NCBI GenBank assembly: GCA_944470555.2
Contig: OX104130.1
Span: forward strand, 57,321,491 to 57,385,490
Direction: 5' to 3'
Origin: Heterobilharzia americana
Lineage: Eukaryota; Platyhelminthes; Trematoda; Strigeidida; Schistosomatidae
Length of the DNA: 64,000 bases
The notes beneath the pieces are model-generated. The model ran no database searches. It had not been told where the DNA came from and saw only the letters and a list, made by a program, of their open reading frames with translations. Both the position numbers and the translations under genes were made by a program. Position 1 is the stretch's first letter, and every line of letters starts with the position of its first letter. Below, in pieces: positions 21,651 to 32,110 of the stretch.

Positions 21651-22252
21651 TTGCTGAGAATGATAATCTGATTGAACGCTGTTGTTAGCGCAACATACTT
21701 TGAGGCCAAGGTCATCATATTGGAGACAAAGCCCATTCTTCAACACAAACCCAAACGAATATCCCGCATCCCATAGCGTCTGTCGTTTTACATGCATATG
21801 TGGACATACATTGATTGGGAGCAATCGTGATATGAGTTTGATCATGGTTGAAAATGTGTCCAAGTGACTCTAGAAACAAACGACGTCTATCTAACAGTTT
21901 GATAAATGTAGGTGGTAAACGCCCTCCCTGATCCATCGCAAAACATTTATTAGAAATCGGTCATACGACTGATGTGAAGACAGCCTTTATAACATCATAT
22001 AGGTGTGGTCAAGCGCAAATACTTAGATTTATCGAAGTCCTTGCCATCCATAAATTTAAATTCCTGTAATCTGTTCAAAATCACTTCTTACTTACATGAA
22101 ACCTACCCTAACAGTATTAATTTCAACACTTCCCACTACTGATGATGGTGATCTGGCCTTTTTTCTTATTTTCGTCCTGCCCTTATTACCTTTTTCATTT
22201 ATAATCCCATTGGCTTAATTAACCTTTCTCAGTATTCATATAAGTTAGCCAG
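21651..22252. other. Intergenic DNA with two overlapping open stretches
   Basis: Minus-strand open stretches at 21621-21863 and 21715-21936 overlap in different frames. They have balanced amino-acid use but no motif I can name. They could be one frameshifted relic of a mobile element; this is not established. Confidence 0.35.
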
Positions 22253-22297
22253 CAGAGGAGGCGTGTTTTGTTCTATTTTGGATTCACTCGTCAGCTA
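22253..22297 (-). ncRNA. Degenerate hammerhead, minus-strand unit
   Basis: On the minus strand it reads agctgacgagtgaatcc, then aatagaacaaaacacgcc. The order matches the family, but GAAAC reads CAAAAC-like and CUGAUGA reads CUGACGA. It forms a head-to-head pair with 22325-22378. Confidence 0.6.
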
Positions 22298-22324
22298 GAA
22301 CAATACCATTCACTGGGGTGCAAG

Positions 22325-22378
22325 TACATCCAGCTGACGAGTGAGTCCTAAACAGGAAAGAAAGCACGTCCTGGATTC
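22325..22378 (+). ncRNA. Degenerate hammerhead, plus-strand unit
   Basis: It reads tacatccagctgacgag, gtcctaaacagg, aaagaaagcacgtcctgg. Stem I and stem II remain, but the second core block is changed. The Sm-alpha lead-in ggggtgcaagtacatccagc is well kept. Confidence 0.65.
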
Positions 22379-22384
22379 TTCTCA

Positions 22385-24695
22385 TATCTACAACTAATTC
22401 ACTTATAAAAGGAGGAGTTTTCTGAAAAATCGGTTGAATAAAGTTCCAAATTTTTACTTCACGGTTGAATCAAAGAAAGAAAACGATAATGTATAAATCA
22501 TCCTTAGACCAAAGTTCAGCTAACTAGGCAGTTTTAATGAAACAACAAATAATTTCCTAATATTTTAAAAATAATCGACACTTTCTTACAGCTATAGTTC
22601 AAACAAACCCAAATAAATAGATTCCAAAGATGAAGTTGAGCATTTATTGTCTGGGTCAGTAAGATAATTTGATTTGATTATTGTTGCAGCCAGTTTGAAA
22701 TGTGTTCATGATCCTTACTTTCATGGATCGATCAGTCCTTTCTATATGTGTTGATCATATATGTTAACTGGTAAACGCAACTGAATGTGAGCCCAAATGC
22801 TAAGAGGGTGTACAAAGAATACGTTGATTTAGTTTTCTCAATAATGTTAACCCCTGTTGCCTAATATATTCTTCAGATGACTGCATTAATTCTTTGTTTG
22901 GTGATCAGATTTTGTGAATTTCATATATATGATGGTGTGATACAGATATCTTTCTTTGCAACTGAATGAACCATTGTTGCTGTTTGCTAGGCATTTCTAT
23001 TAAAATTAATAAAGAAGATGGCCACTGTTCAATAATACCGTGATGATACTTTTGATTTCCTCCTCTAAAGATTTGTTTGTACATATACTTTAAATCCAGT
23101 TGGACAGTTACTTGACTGGTGTCCATTTACACTCAGACAAACAGAAGCTATGGTAATTTAGGTACTGTCCTGTTGATGTAGATTTCTTGAAGATCAATCG
23201 TTTCATTTACCCGTCTTGACGGTGAGTTATGAGAGTACCTAGGCATAATAAATGCTCATCTTTTTTTTGTCGTAAGTTAAGGATATACTTCTGTAGTGGC
23301 AGATAATCCCTCAAGGGGTTGGACAAGATTCAACATCGATACTGACCTTCATAGTTTTAATGGACTGATTGAGTTGAAGGCACACAGTCAAGCATTCATG
23401 CTATTCTGCATGTTGTGTTACTTTGCGTTGCTGAAACACGTTCCTCTAGCCAGTTAGTCAAAAATCATCGATATTTTGGCATGGTTTGCCAAATATACTA
23501 TTTCAGTCTGGCTACTTGATAGTGTTCCTTCTTGCTCTGGCATTTGTGGGTATTCTACATATACGAAGAATTACTGATTGGCCTCTGCATCCATCAAATT
23601 CGCACAAGATCACTGCCTAAACTACTCTAAGCTTTATTCATTCAATTGAGAATCAGTATGAAATCTTTTAACTGTTCACGCATGATTATGATATCTTCTC
23701 AATATCTTTTGTAGAAGGGACTTTCTCAATCCAGCTTGAACTCAATGCTGGATAGTGGACCTATAGGTGTTTACTAGCAAGAGATCTAAAGAGTATCTGA
23801 GAGCTGTACCATCGATCTGGCGGGAATGCTCACCTTCAAATGTAAATTCAACATTGCTGGTGGCTGGTTGTCATCAAGAAACTAAACTAGCTGAATGACC
23901 ACTGAACAGCTGTTTTGTTCTACCGTTGACCTTAGTTTCTGATGGACTAGAGTGGAAAACCTTTATGTTCTGTGTGAAGTATATTGCTGTTAGTCCAGCA
24001 AGTAGCAAATCAGTGCTCAGTCAAATCACGATGTTTTTTTCGTATGACCGACTGTCAGCTACACCTAATTTAACACAGGTTGAAGTGTCTCTTTGCTTTA
24101 TACTGAGTCACTCTAGTCAACAATACAGTATTAGGTAGTTATGAGTATGTTAGATGACAGACATAAAGTCAGTTTTGCTTTCGTACCAAAAATATTCATA
24201 ATTATTTTGCTAGTTTATTCTACTTCTTAAACTATCAAGAGTAATTATCTTCACGTCGTGAGTCTGATTTACTCAACTGAACATAAAACCTTTTTTCAAA
24301 AGATTTGCTCTTATTAAGGTTCATCTACTGAAACAGTATGATATCTCCTCAAAACGTCAGCAGACATGACTATCGACTCAATAATCACTAACAAAAGTAT
24401 AAAAAACATTGTAAAATGCAAGAGAAGTAAATATAGTAACTTGATTTCACTATGACGTCACTGGTTTTCAACCGTGTTGGAAACATCTACGCTGAAATGC
24501 ACTAACAAATAAGTATTATGCTTTGAAGTTATAAAATGTACAATATTGATTGATTCTGTGACAGCCTACTCATTAAATACCGTCAACGTAGATATAAAAA
24601 GAACTATAGATCTGAGTAGTAAAATACTAGATGCATATATTTAAAGATAAATTTTGTGTTTCCATATTCATTTGAGAAGTCGTAGACGGCTTATC
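22385..24695. other. AT-rich intergenic DNA
   Basis: Short open stretches at 22905-23126 (-) and 23926-24138 (+) have no recognisable features. No repeat was recognised. Confidence 0.5.
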
Positions 24696-25107
24696 TATTA
24701 TTATTATTATTATTAGTCCCTTGGGTTCCTAATGGAACATAGGGCTTCAGTAGCACGTCTCCAGTGAACTCTCTTCTCTGAAATCCTTTGAACCTGGTTC
24801 CACGACAGCCCACAAGCTCTCATTTCCTCCTCGCACGATCTCCTCCATGTCACCCTCACCTTGAACGTCCAACTCGTCGTTTCCCATCTGGGTTCCACTC
24901 GAGGGCCTGGCGCGTGATGTCCCCAGTCGGTCTTCTCAGTGTATGCCCAATCCAATCCATCTCCACTTCCTTCCTGCATATTTGTTGAGCGATAGGTTCT
25001 TGCTTTGTTGGTTCGTTCCCAGAGCTCCTTGTTGCTTATTCTTTCTGGCCATCTAATCTTCAGTAACGAGCAAGCGTAGGCGGCAGTTGTTGATGAGTGT
25101 CTGTAGT

Positions 25108-26672
25108 TTATTGGAAATCCCTTCGTAACGCGCCAAGTCTCTCAACCATACAGAAGCACTCACTTGACGTTGGTGTTGAAAATCCTGATCTTGTTCCGCA
25201 TGCTGAGTGCAGTTCAGTAGATCTCCACACTGGTTTCAGGCTGATGAACGCCTGTCTTGCTTTTCCGATTCTGACTTTGACATCCTCGTCTGTGCCTGTG
25301 GCGCCTGTAGTTGAAACAGTGCTTCCTAGATAAGTGAAGGAGGTTGCTTCCTTTGAGTTTCTCCCGTTGACGGTGATTGGAGTTTGTTGTTGTTGTTGGA
25401 GTTGTTGGTGCGGTATCTTCATCACCTCTGTCTTCTCTATACTCACCTGAAGTCTCGTCTTCGCTGCCCTGCCTCTTCTGCCAACTTGTTAGTTTTCGCC
25501 TGTAGATCTTCAAGTTTATGTGACATCAGACACAAGTCATTGGCGAAATCCAGATCTTCTGGGTTCTTTTCCGCAGTCCAGCTAGCGTATCACCCTCTTC
25601 TCACAGATCCCCACTATTTGCTGCATGATCCAGTCCACCACAATCAGGAATATCATGGGTGATAGTAGGCAACCTTGTTTCACTCCTGTCTCCACTTCAC
25701 TTCAAAAGCATCACTGAGCTTCCCATTGTGAATTACTTGGCATGTGGCATCTTCATATAGTTGTTGAATGAGGCGGATAAAGGTTTGTGGCACTCCGTAG
25801 TAATGAAGCAGTTTCCAAATTACCTCTCGGTCGACGCTGTCAAAGGCCTTTTCAGTGTCGATAAAGTTGAGGTGTAGAGTTGACTGCTATTCTATACTCT
25901 GTCCTATGATGATGCGTAGAGTAGGGTTGCAATTTGGTCGGCACATGATTTGTACTTCCTGAAGCCTGCCTGTTCGAGTCGTAGTTTTAAATCCAGTGCA
26001 TCCTTTAGCCTCTCCAGGATGATGCTGATTAATATTTTGCTTGCTTTGGGTGGACAGGAGAGTGATTCCGTGCCAGTTCATGCAAAGGCTTAGACCGCTC
26101 TTCTTTGGGAGTTTGACAAGGTAGCCCTTCTTCTTCCAATCGCCAGGTACCTTCTCTTCCTTCCACACCTTCTGCAATAGTGGTGTGGTGTGAGCATGTC
26201 CGCTGTTGTCTCTGCGTCTGCTCTCAGTGCTTCTGGTAGGATCCCATCTGGTCGTGCTGCTTTCCCGCATTTCAGTAGCTTTATGGAGTTCAGGACTTCC
26301 ATTTTTGTTGGAGGATTTATGTTCACTTGTAGTTCTGTGGCTGGGCTGCATGTGGTATATCTGGACGAAGTGCAGGTGGTGGTCGATTCAAGAGCCCATT
26401 TTTTCCTCTGTTTCTCTTATTTCGTAATTAAATTTCGTTCATCATCTTTTATTGGTTTCGTCTGCGTTGATCTCTTCCCTCACAGATAGAAACCTGGTTA
26501 TTTGATACAATGTTGTCAGGTCTTCTCTCCTACCTGCAGACTGTTCTGCTTCACTTGCCAGTGTTTCATAGAAGTGTCTTTTGTCTTTCCACCCACTCTT
26601 CTTCACTTCTTTGTCCAGTGTAGTGTTTGATACATTGTGCTCAGTTCTTCTTGTCGTTGTGCATCCTTGCAC
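25108..26672 (-). pseudogene. E3 reverse transcriptase and C-terminal relic
   Basis: Minus-strand fragments include the linker (26442-26672), RT start MNINPPTKMEVLNSIKLLKC (26090-26326), a piece covering WKKKGYLVKLPK and later blocks (25887-26351), and the thumb region MSIEKTEVMKIP with SFTYLGSTVSTT (25108-25446). A 5-bp excess before motif B (near 25690) and other indels break the frame. The FADD region is still readable near 25540. Confidence 0.8.
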
Positions 26673-26818
26673 TGCACTGGTTTATCTTCTGCTTCACCAA
26701 CACCATCTTTCTCTCCCTTCTCTTTCAGCTTCCATGTATCCACTGAGATCCATTCCTTATCTTCTTTCTTCTTCCGTCCTAATACTGCTGTGCAGGTTTC
26801 TTTCCACATAGCTTTCAA
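26603..26818 (-). pseudogene. E3 linker between endonuclease and reverse transcriptase
   Basis: This 71-codon open stretch reads MKAMWKETCTAVLGRKKKE, KEWISVDTWKL and CKDAQRQEELSTMY, the lysine-rich spacer of RTE polyproteins. It is cut from the endonuclease by the 5-bp insertion common to E1, E3 and E6. Confidence 0.75.
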
Positions 26819-27124
26819 AGAGTGCTCTTCCCGTGTTCTTCCACACAGGTTTCTTCAGGCATGTTCCTCGATATCCCCTATTTTGTCTTGATGGCTGACT
26901 GCCGTGAAGATCTCCTTTGTAGTTTCATCCTTCAGTTTCCGAGTGTTGTACTTGAACTGAAGTCTATCACCAGCTTCCTTGAAGGCTTTCAACTTGATTT
27001 TGCAGGTAGGTTCCTTGCACTAGATAGTGAGTGGTGTGAACCTCCATCTGCTCCTCTTCTTGACCTTGTGTCAAGTAGACTGCGTCTCCATTTTCTTGAG
27101 ATTGAGATTAAGTCAATCTGATCT

Positions 27125-27806
27125 TTAGTGTAGTGTGTCCATCTGATGAAATCCATGTCGCTCGCTTCTTGGATATCCTTGTACTTGAACACACTGCCTC
27201 CCTCCAATCACCAAATCGTTGAATGCACAGAATTCTGCAAACAATTCTCCATTCTCGTTCATCACCTCACCGAGCGCTTCTCGACCCATGGTTAGTTCTC
27301 TTCCTGTGTTGTTCACTCCCAGTTTGGCATTCATGTAGCCCATTAGAATTTTGATATCGCCAACTGACGTCTTGTCCAGTGTTGATTGAATTTGTCTGTA
27401 GAATTCCTGCTTTTTCTCTTGCTCTGCATTATTTGTAGGTGCGTAGAGTAGTATTTTATGATTGTGACCTTCCTTCCTTCCTTTTGAGTTGAATTTTGTT
27501 GTCATGATCCTGGAGGAGATTGGTTCCCACTGCATGAGGGAGAGCTTTCGATACTCTTGGGAGGGAGACATTATGATAGCCACTCCGAAACTCAGTGTGT
27601 TCGTGGTTATCGTCTAGGTGACCGGAGTAGATTACTGATTCTCCAGTTGACAGTTTCGAGAGTCCACTCCCATTCCATCTGCTTTCGCAAATCCCAAGCA
27701 CTTCAATGTGATACCTTCTCATCTCCTTTGCATTCTGAGTAGCCTTGTTTAATCTAAACGTAGTGCGGACATTCCATGCCCCCACGTTTACTTTCGCTTT
27801 CGTCAA
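27125..27806 (-). pseudogene. E3 endonuclease domain with altered active site
   Basis: Two overlapping frames (27456-27806 and 27125-27583) carry NVGAWNVRTTF, GICESRWNGSG, LLYAPTNNAEQE and FAEFCAFNDLVIGG. The GDMN block reads MGYMNAKLG, replacing the catalytic Asp with Tyr. The SDH block, just downstream at about 27027-27035, reads SHH, with a 4-bp duplication that shifts the frame. This protein could not have worked as an APE endonuclease. Confidence 0.82.
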
Positions 27807-28048
27807 GGGAGAATAGACACATCGGCCTGGTCAATTGGCTTCCCGAAGGCAGGCTTTCACCAACTGGCGTCATTTCGTCTCTCCGATTGCAGTGAGGAAT
27901 AAGTTTGTTATTATTTTTTATATTTTGTTTGTGCTTTGAAGTTTCTGTAGTGGTTGGATTGGTTATCCGGTGTAGGGTTGGTAGCCGTATGCCCAATCTT
28001 CCCTCTTTACCCGGGCTTATGACCGGCTAGTAACTAGTAACTAGTTAT

Positions 28049-28774
28049 CACCCACTTCATTTTCGCTCCTAAGAATTAATCTCAAGGCCCTATAATTGTA
28101 AGGAGGATGATAAAAGTTTTTATGAATTAATCAACTGTTTTCAGCTATATGGTTGAAATTCTTACTTGAAGCATCAGAATAATCAGATGGAAAGTAAAAC
28201 CAGTAATATTCTGGATTTGTTCACCTACCGTGACAGTGATTGACCAAGCCCTGTCAAGAATAAACTGTATTCTCTTGGATTTATCTGAACTATGAAATGC
28301 GATCAAGGAGGCTTTCTTCAAATCAGATCATTCTTAAAACATTCTATCTTGTCATCTGCTGCCTTAATTCGTGATAAAACTGCTTTTAGAGACCAGTTGG
28401 TCGTTCTTAAAGATCGGTAATTGTGATGCGTGAAATGAACTTATTCTCTACAATGGATTGAGACTAGCTAAACATTCGAACTTTTCAAGCCTCGCAATTA
28501 ACTAGATAAACTACGTTCCGGAGACCCAACTTTGTTATCACTATGACAAAGGTGACAGGGATGTAGGCACTTTTAAACTTTTAGATAGATTCAATACAAG
28601 AATCGTTATGTCTCAGAAACGGTAACTTTCAATATTAAAAAATTTTCTGTGCTATTACATTTACATGTGTATATGAGAATATTTCTTTGTCATGCATTTC
28701 TAAACTAATTAAAGATCGACGAAGCGAACGGTAGACTTCGAAGATAGGAATTTACCAGTATTATTATCATAAAA
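28049..28774. other. Spacer between the facing 5' ends of E3 and E4
   Basis: AT-rich sequence with no gene or known repeat. Two oppositely oriented elements face each other here, so any outward promoter activity would come from their 5' ends. Confidence 0.6.
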
Positions 28775-28839
28775 AACCTCGCCTGGTTAACCAGTTCACT
28801 AGTTACTAGCCGGTCATAAGCCCCCACAAAGAGGGAACG

Positions 28840-30580
28840 TTGGGCATACGGCTACCAACCCTACACCGGATAACCAATCCAACCACTACAGAAACTTCAA
28901 AGCACAGACAAAATATAAAAAATAATAACAAACTTATTCCTCACTGCAATCGGAGAGACGAAATGACGCCAGTTGGTGAAAGCCTGCCTTCTGGAAGCCA
29001 ATTGACCAGGCCGATGTGTCTATTCTCCCTTGACGAAAGCGAAAGTAAACGAGGGGACATGGAATGTCAGCACTACGTTTAGATTAAACAAGGCTACTCA
29101 GAATGCAAAGGAGATGAGAAGGTATCACATTGAAGTGCTAGGAATCTACGAAACCAGGTGTAATGGGAGTGGACTCTCCAAACTCTTGACTGGACACTCA
29201 ATAATCTACTCTGATATTGTCACCCAGACGACAACCACGAACACACTGAGTTTCGGAGTGGCTATCATGATGGCACCTCCCAACAGCATCGAAGGCTCTC
29301 TCTCATACAGTGGGAACCAATCTCCTCCAGGATTATGACAGCAAGATTCAACTCAAAATTGAGGAAAGTAACAATCATACATTAACACGCCATGCCACGC
29401 CACGCCATGCCACACACCTACAAATAAGGCAGATGAAGAGGAGAAGGAGGAATTCTACAGACAACTGCAATCAGTACTCGACAAGACCTCACCACAGACG
29501 GCCATGTCAAAAGCCATTCTAAAGGGTGACACGAATGCCAAACTGGGGAGTGAACAACACAGGAAGAGAACTAACCATGTGTCGAGAAGCACTCGGTGAG
29601 GTGATGAATGAGAATGGAGAATTGTTTGATTCCGATTTGGTGATTGGAGGGAGGCAGTGTGTTCAAGCACAAGGATATTCACAAAGCGACATCGACTTCA
29701 CCATCCATCGGATGGACACACCACACTAGAAATCAAATCGACTTCATCTCAATATGAGGAAAGTGGAGACGCAGCCAACCCACTGGACACAAGATCAGAT
29801 CACGGATAGGAAGAGAAGTTGGTTCACACCACTCAGCATCTACTGCGAGGAACCTACCTGCAAAATCAAGTTGAAGGTCTTCAAGGAAGTTGGTGATAGA
29901 CCACACACAGTTCAAGTTGAACACTCAGAACAGAAAGTGAAAGAGGAAACTACAAAGGACATCTTCATGTCATCCAGTCACCAGGACAAAATGGGAGATG
30001 GTGAGCAACATCCCTGAGGAAGGGTGCATGGAAGAACACTGGAACTGTTTGAAAGCGATGTGGAGAGAAACCTGTATAAGCGTGTTAGGAAGGAAGGAAG
30101 GAAGGAAGGAAGGAGAAGAAGAAGCAGAAGAAGCAAGACGAGACGAGACGAGGCAAGACGAGAAGACAAGGAATGGATGTGGACGGACACATGGAAGCTG
30201 ATAGAGCAGGGAGAGTAGGATGGTGAAGCAGAAGATGAACCAGTGCATGCAGTGCAGTGCAATGCAGTGCAGGGATGAACAAGTAGAAGAAGAACTGAGT
30301 ACAATGTATGAAACACTACACTGGACATGGAGGTGGAGAAGAGTGCACACGCAAGGAAAAAGACATTTCTACGACACATTGGCAAGTGAAACAGAATAGT
30401 CTGTAGGCTGGTAAGAGAGACCTGGTGAGACTGTATCGAATAACCAGGTTACAGTCAATTTGGTGGGGAAGAGATCAACACAGACGAAAGCAGGAGAGAT
30501 AGTGAAGGAAATATAATTGCCAAAGAAGAGAAACAAATGAGAGGATTGGCTGATGACTTCAGAAAACTGTTGAATCAACC
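28840..30580 (+). pseudogene. E4 endonuclease and linker relic
   Basis: Fragments carry MTKAKVNEGTWNVSTTF (from 29030), GIYETRCNGSG, KGDTNAKLG (near 29525-29550) and GRELTMCREALGEV. The SDH block is replaced by SWFTPLSIYC, the same cac-actca change as in E3 and E6. Short tandem repeats (catgccacgcc near 29390, GGAA at 30088-30115, gacga near 30137, tgcagtgca near 30245-30275) and indels break the frame many times. Confidence 0.78.
30083..30275. repeat. Three short tandem repeats in E4
   Basis: GGAA, GACGA-type and TGCAG-type runs occur at the same element positions as those in E2, E5 and E8. Confidence 0.85.
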
Positions 30581-30588
30581 GCCAACAC

Positions 30589-31015
30589 GAGCACAACCTG
30601 GTTTTAATTACGTTATGTAAAGCTATGAATCTGCGTTTCTTGTCTGTTCGTATCCATCAGGAAGAAGTATCTGTGGCTTCACTGGAACTGATGTCATTTC
30701 ATAAAGTTGAACTAGCGTCACCACGTAGATTGTGGAGTCGTAATTCACTTCATAGAGGACTAAATTCCATGCAATGACTGTTTCGCTGCTTTCTAAATGA
30801 ATCTACTGAATGGATCTGATTTGAGTTCAGCTTCAGTATCGTGAATGTGCTTTTAAGGATAGAAATATGTTTGTCCGGTTTTGATAAATGTTAAGTTTAG
30901 AAAACATTCAGCGTATAAGTAGAGTATCTTCAGATGTATAAAAATAGTATTAGGCATCTCAGTGAATGCAACTGTTAAGCATGTTGAGTTGTGCCTGGAT
31001 TGCATGTTGCGGTAA
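30589..31015. other. Unique AT-rich sequence
   Basis: Nothing recognisable. It may contain the former flank of E4. Confidence 0.5.
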
Positions 31016-31243
31016 TTATCAGGAGATTGTTTGAACAAGTCAGTATTGTATTTGAAGTTACTGAATGAAATAATAAAAAAATATGCTAGTGATGCTAACG
31101 CAATGAGACACTTAGATTGCGTACGAGTAGCGATTGTTCTCTCTCAGTACCCTACACTTCACGAAACCACGAAAATATTAGAAGACAATTGCTCGCTTCT
31201 GACTTCAGTTTATGAAGAGAATACTTCTTCGAAACAATGTTAA
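31016..31243 (+). CDS. Possible exon or small ORF, unrecognised
   Basis: This 76-codon open frame has protein-like, helix-rich content (LYLKLLNEIIKKYASDAN, RHLDCVRVAIVLSQYP, TKILEDNCSLLTSVYEEN) and ends at TAA 31241-31243. There is no ATG near its start; a possible acceptor (attatcag) lies at 31015-31022. A donor-like gtaggt follows at 31249. It could be a host exon or a relic. No family is recognised. Confidence 0.2.
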   Translation, partial: LSGDCLNKSVLYLKLLNEIIKKYASDANAMRHLDCVRVAIVLSQYPTLHETTKILEDNCSLLTSVYEENTSSKQC

Positions 31244-31442
31244 AGGGTAGGTAACGTGGTTAACTGTTCCTTATTCTACGGATAAGTTTTACTCAGGTTG
31301 TTATTTATTGATACTTGTAATCCCACCTTTTTATACTGGATTGGATTACCCAAGGTCTGTACAAGAAGTGATCCTCTCGCCTTAGTGGCCTAGGAGACAA
31401 CTCAGTCTCAGTGGGGACAACATGGCTCATTGGGGTGCAGAT

Positions 31443-31496
31443 AGATCCAACTGACCAGTGAGTCCCAAACAGAACGGCACGCGCGTCCTGGATTCT
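31443..31496 (+). ncRNA. Degenerate hammerhead (Sm-alpha-like SINE)
   Basis: After the lead-in ggggtgcagatagatccaac it reads ctgaccag, gtcccaaacag, aacggcac, gcgcgtcctgg. The first core reads CUGACCA and the second lacks GAAAC, so it is probably inactive. The tRNA-like part upstream (31340-31400) is eroded. Confidence 0.65.
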
Positions 31497-31499
31497 TCT

Positions 31500-31939
31500 G
31501 CCAGTCATGAACAAATAAGTTGCCGTAATGAAATATTCAGGCAATATCGAGGTATTTGCATAAAAGCCCATATGTCAACGGAGGTCGAACCTTTCAAGCA
31601 AACCTCAGTGATGGATAACCTTGAGGATGATTAGTCAGGATGAGGATACTGAGGCGATAGTTACTCATTACGTCCTTCTATGTCCATCAAGTTATTGTTC
31701 ACAAGAAGTAGTTTGTTGATCACATAACTGGAATACACGTGCACAATGTAGAGTCGTCTCAAAAGGTTTATAAGACGTATAGCAGGATCACGATAGAATA
31801 TGTTATGGTCTCGTATGGATGAGTGGAAATGCAGATACTGGTATGGTTTCAAAAGACGATACACCTGTTGAAAATCTACATATTTTTATTTCTCAGATCT
31901 ATAAATTGCAAACAAAGTACCCTTTTAATGTTGTTTGTA
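31500..31939. other. Unique AT-rich sequence
   Basis: Nothing recognisable; the minus-strand open stretch 31661-31864 has no motif. Confidence 0.45.
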
Positions 31940-32110
31940 TTATCCCACTCGTTGAGTGGACCGAACTGCGTGATGAATAGCCCTTTGCCGCTCGAGTAGG
32001 TGGGTCAAGGGTTCGAGTCTTAGTTGGAATACCACTACTTCATGTGGTCCAGATGCTTTCAGCCAACTAGTCTCAAAAGGAAGAAGCCCGCGCCCTGGAC
32101 CCCACCACTG
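31940..32110 (+). mobile_element. tRNA-derived SINE with hammerhead-like tail
   Basis: A B-box-like ggttcgagtct lies at about 32010-32020. It is followed at 32048-32104 by tccagatg, ctagtctcaaaagg, aagaagcccgcgccctgg, a strongly diverged hammerhead layout. It lies about 600 bp from the similar unit at 31443-31496, in the same orientation. Confidence 0.5.

Larger units (their letters stand above)
24696..28048 (-). mobile_element. E3: near full-length RTE-like element, group 1
   Basis: E3 runs leftward, with its tail (TTA repeats on the plus strand) at 24696-24715. Its 5' side near 28048 lacks roughly the first dozen bases of the terminus seen in E1 and E6. It is very similar to E6 and shares most of its lesions, including the changed endonuclease residues. 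No clear target-site duplication was found; only a 5-base ttatc is shared by the flanks. Its 5' end faces the 5' end of E4 across about 730 bp. Confidence 0.88.
28775..30588 (+). mobile_element. E4: group 2 RTE-like element lacking its 3' half
   Basis: E4 begins with a complete 5' terminus (aacctcgcctgg) and follows E5 closely to the linker/RT start. It stops abruptly near 30588, with no AAT tail. Loss of the 3' end is the reverse of normal retrotransposon truncation, so a later deletion or rearrangement is likely. Confidence 0.85.

Noticed and set aside
21621..21936. Minus-strand overlapping frames that might be a gene
   Set aside because: The frames overlap in different phases, have no recognisable motif and no splice context. 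They were kept only as a note in the intergenic entry.
24690..28050. Target-site duplication for E3 (ttatc)
   Set aside because: Five AT-rich bases are too short to separate from chance, and the 5' terminus is incomplete.
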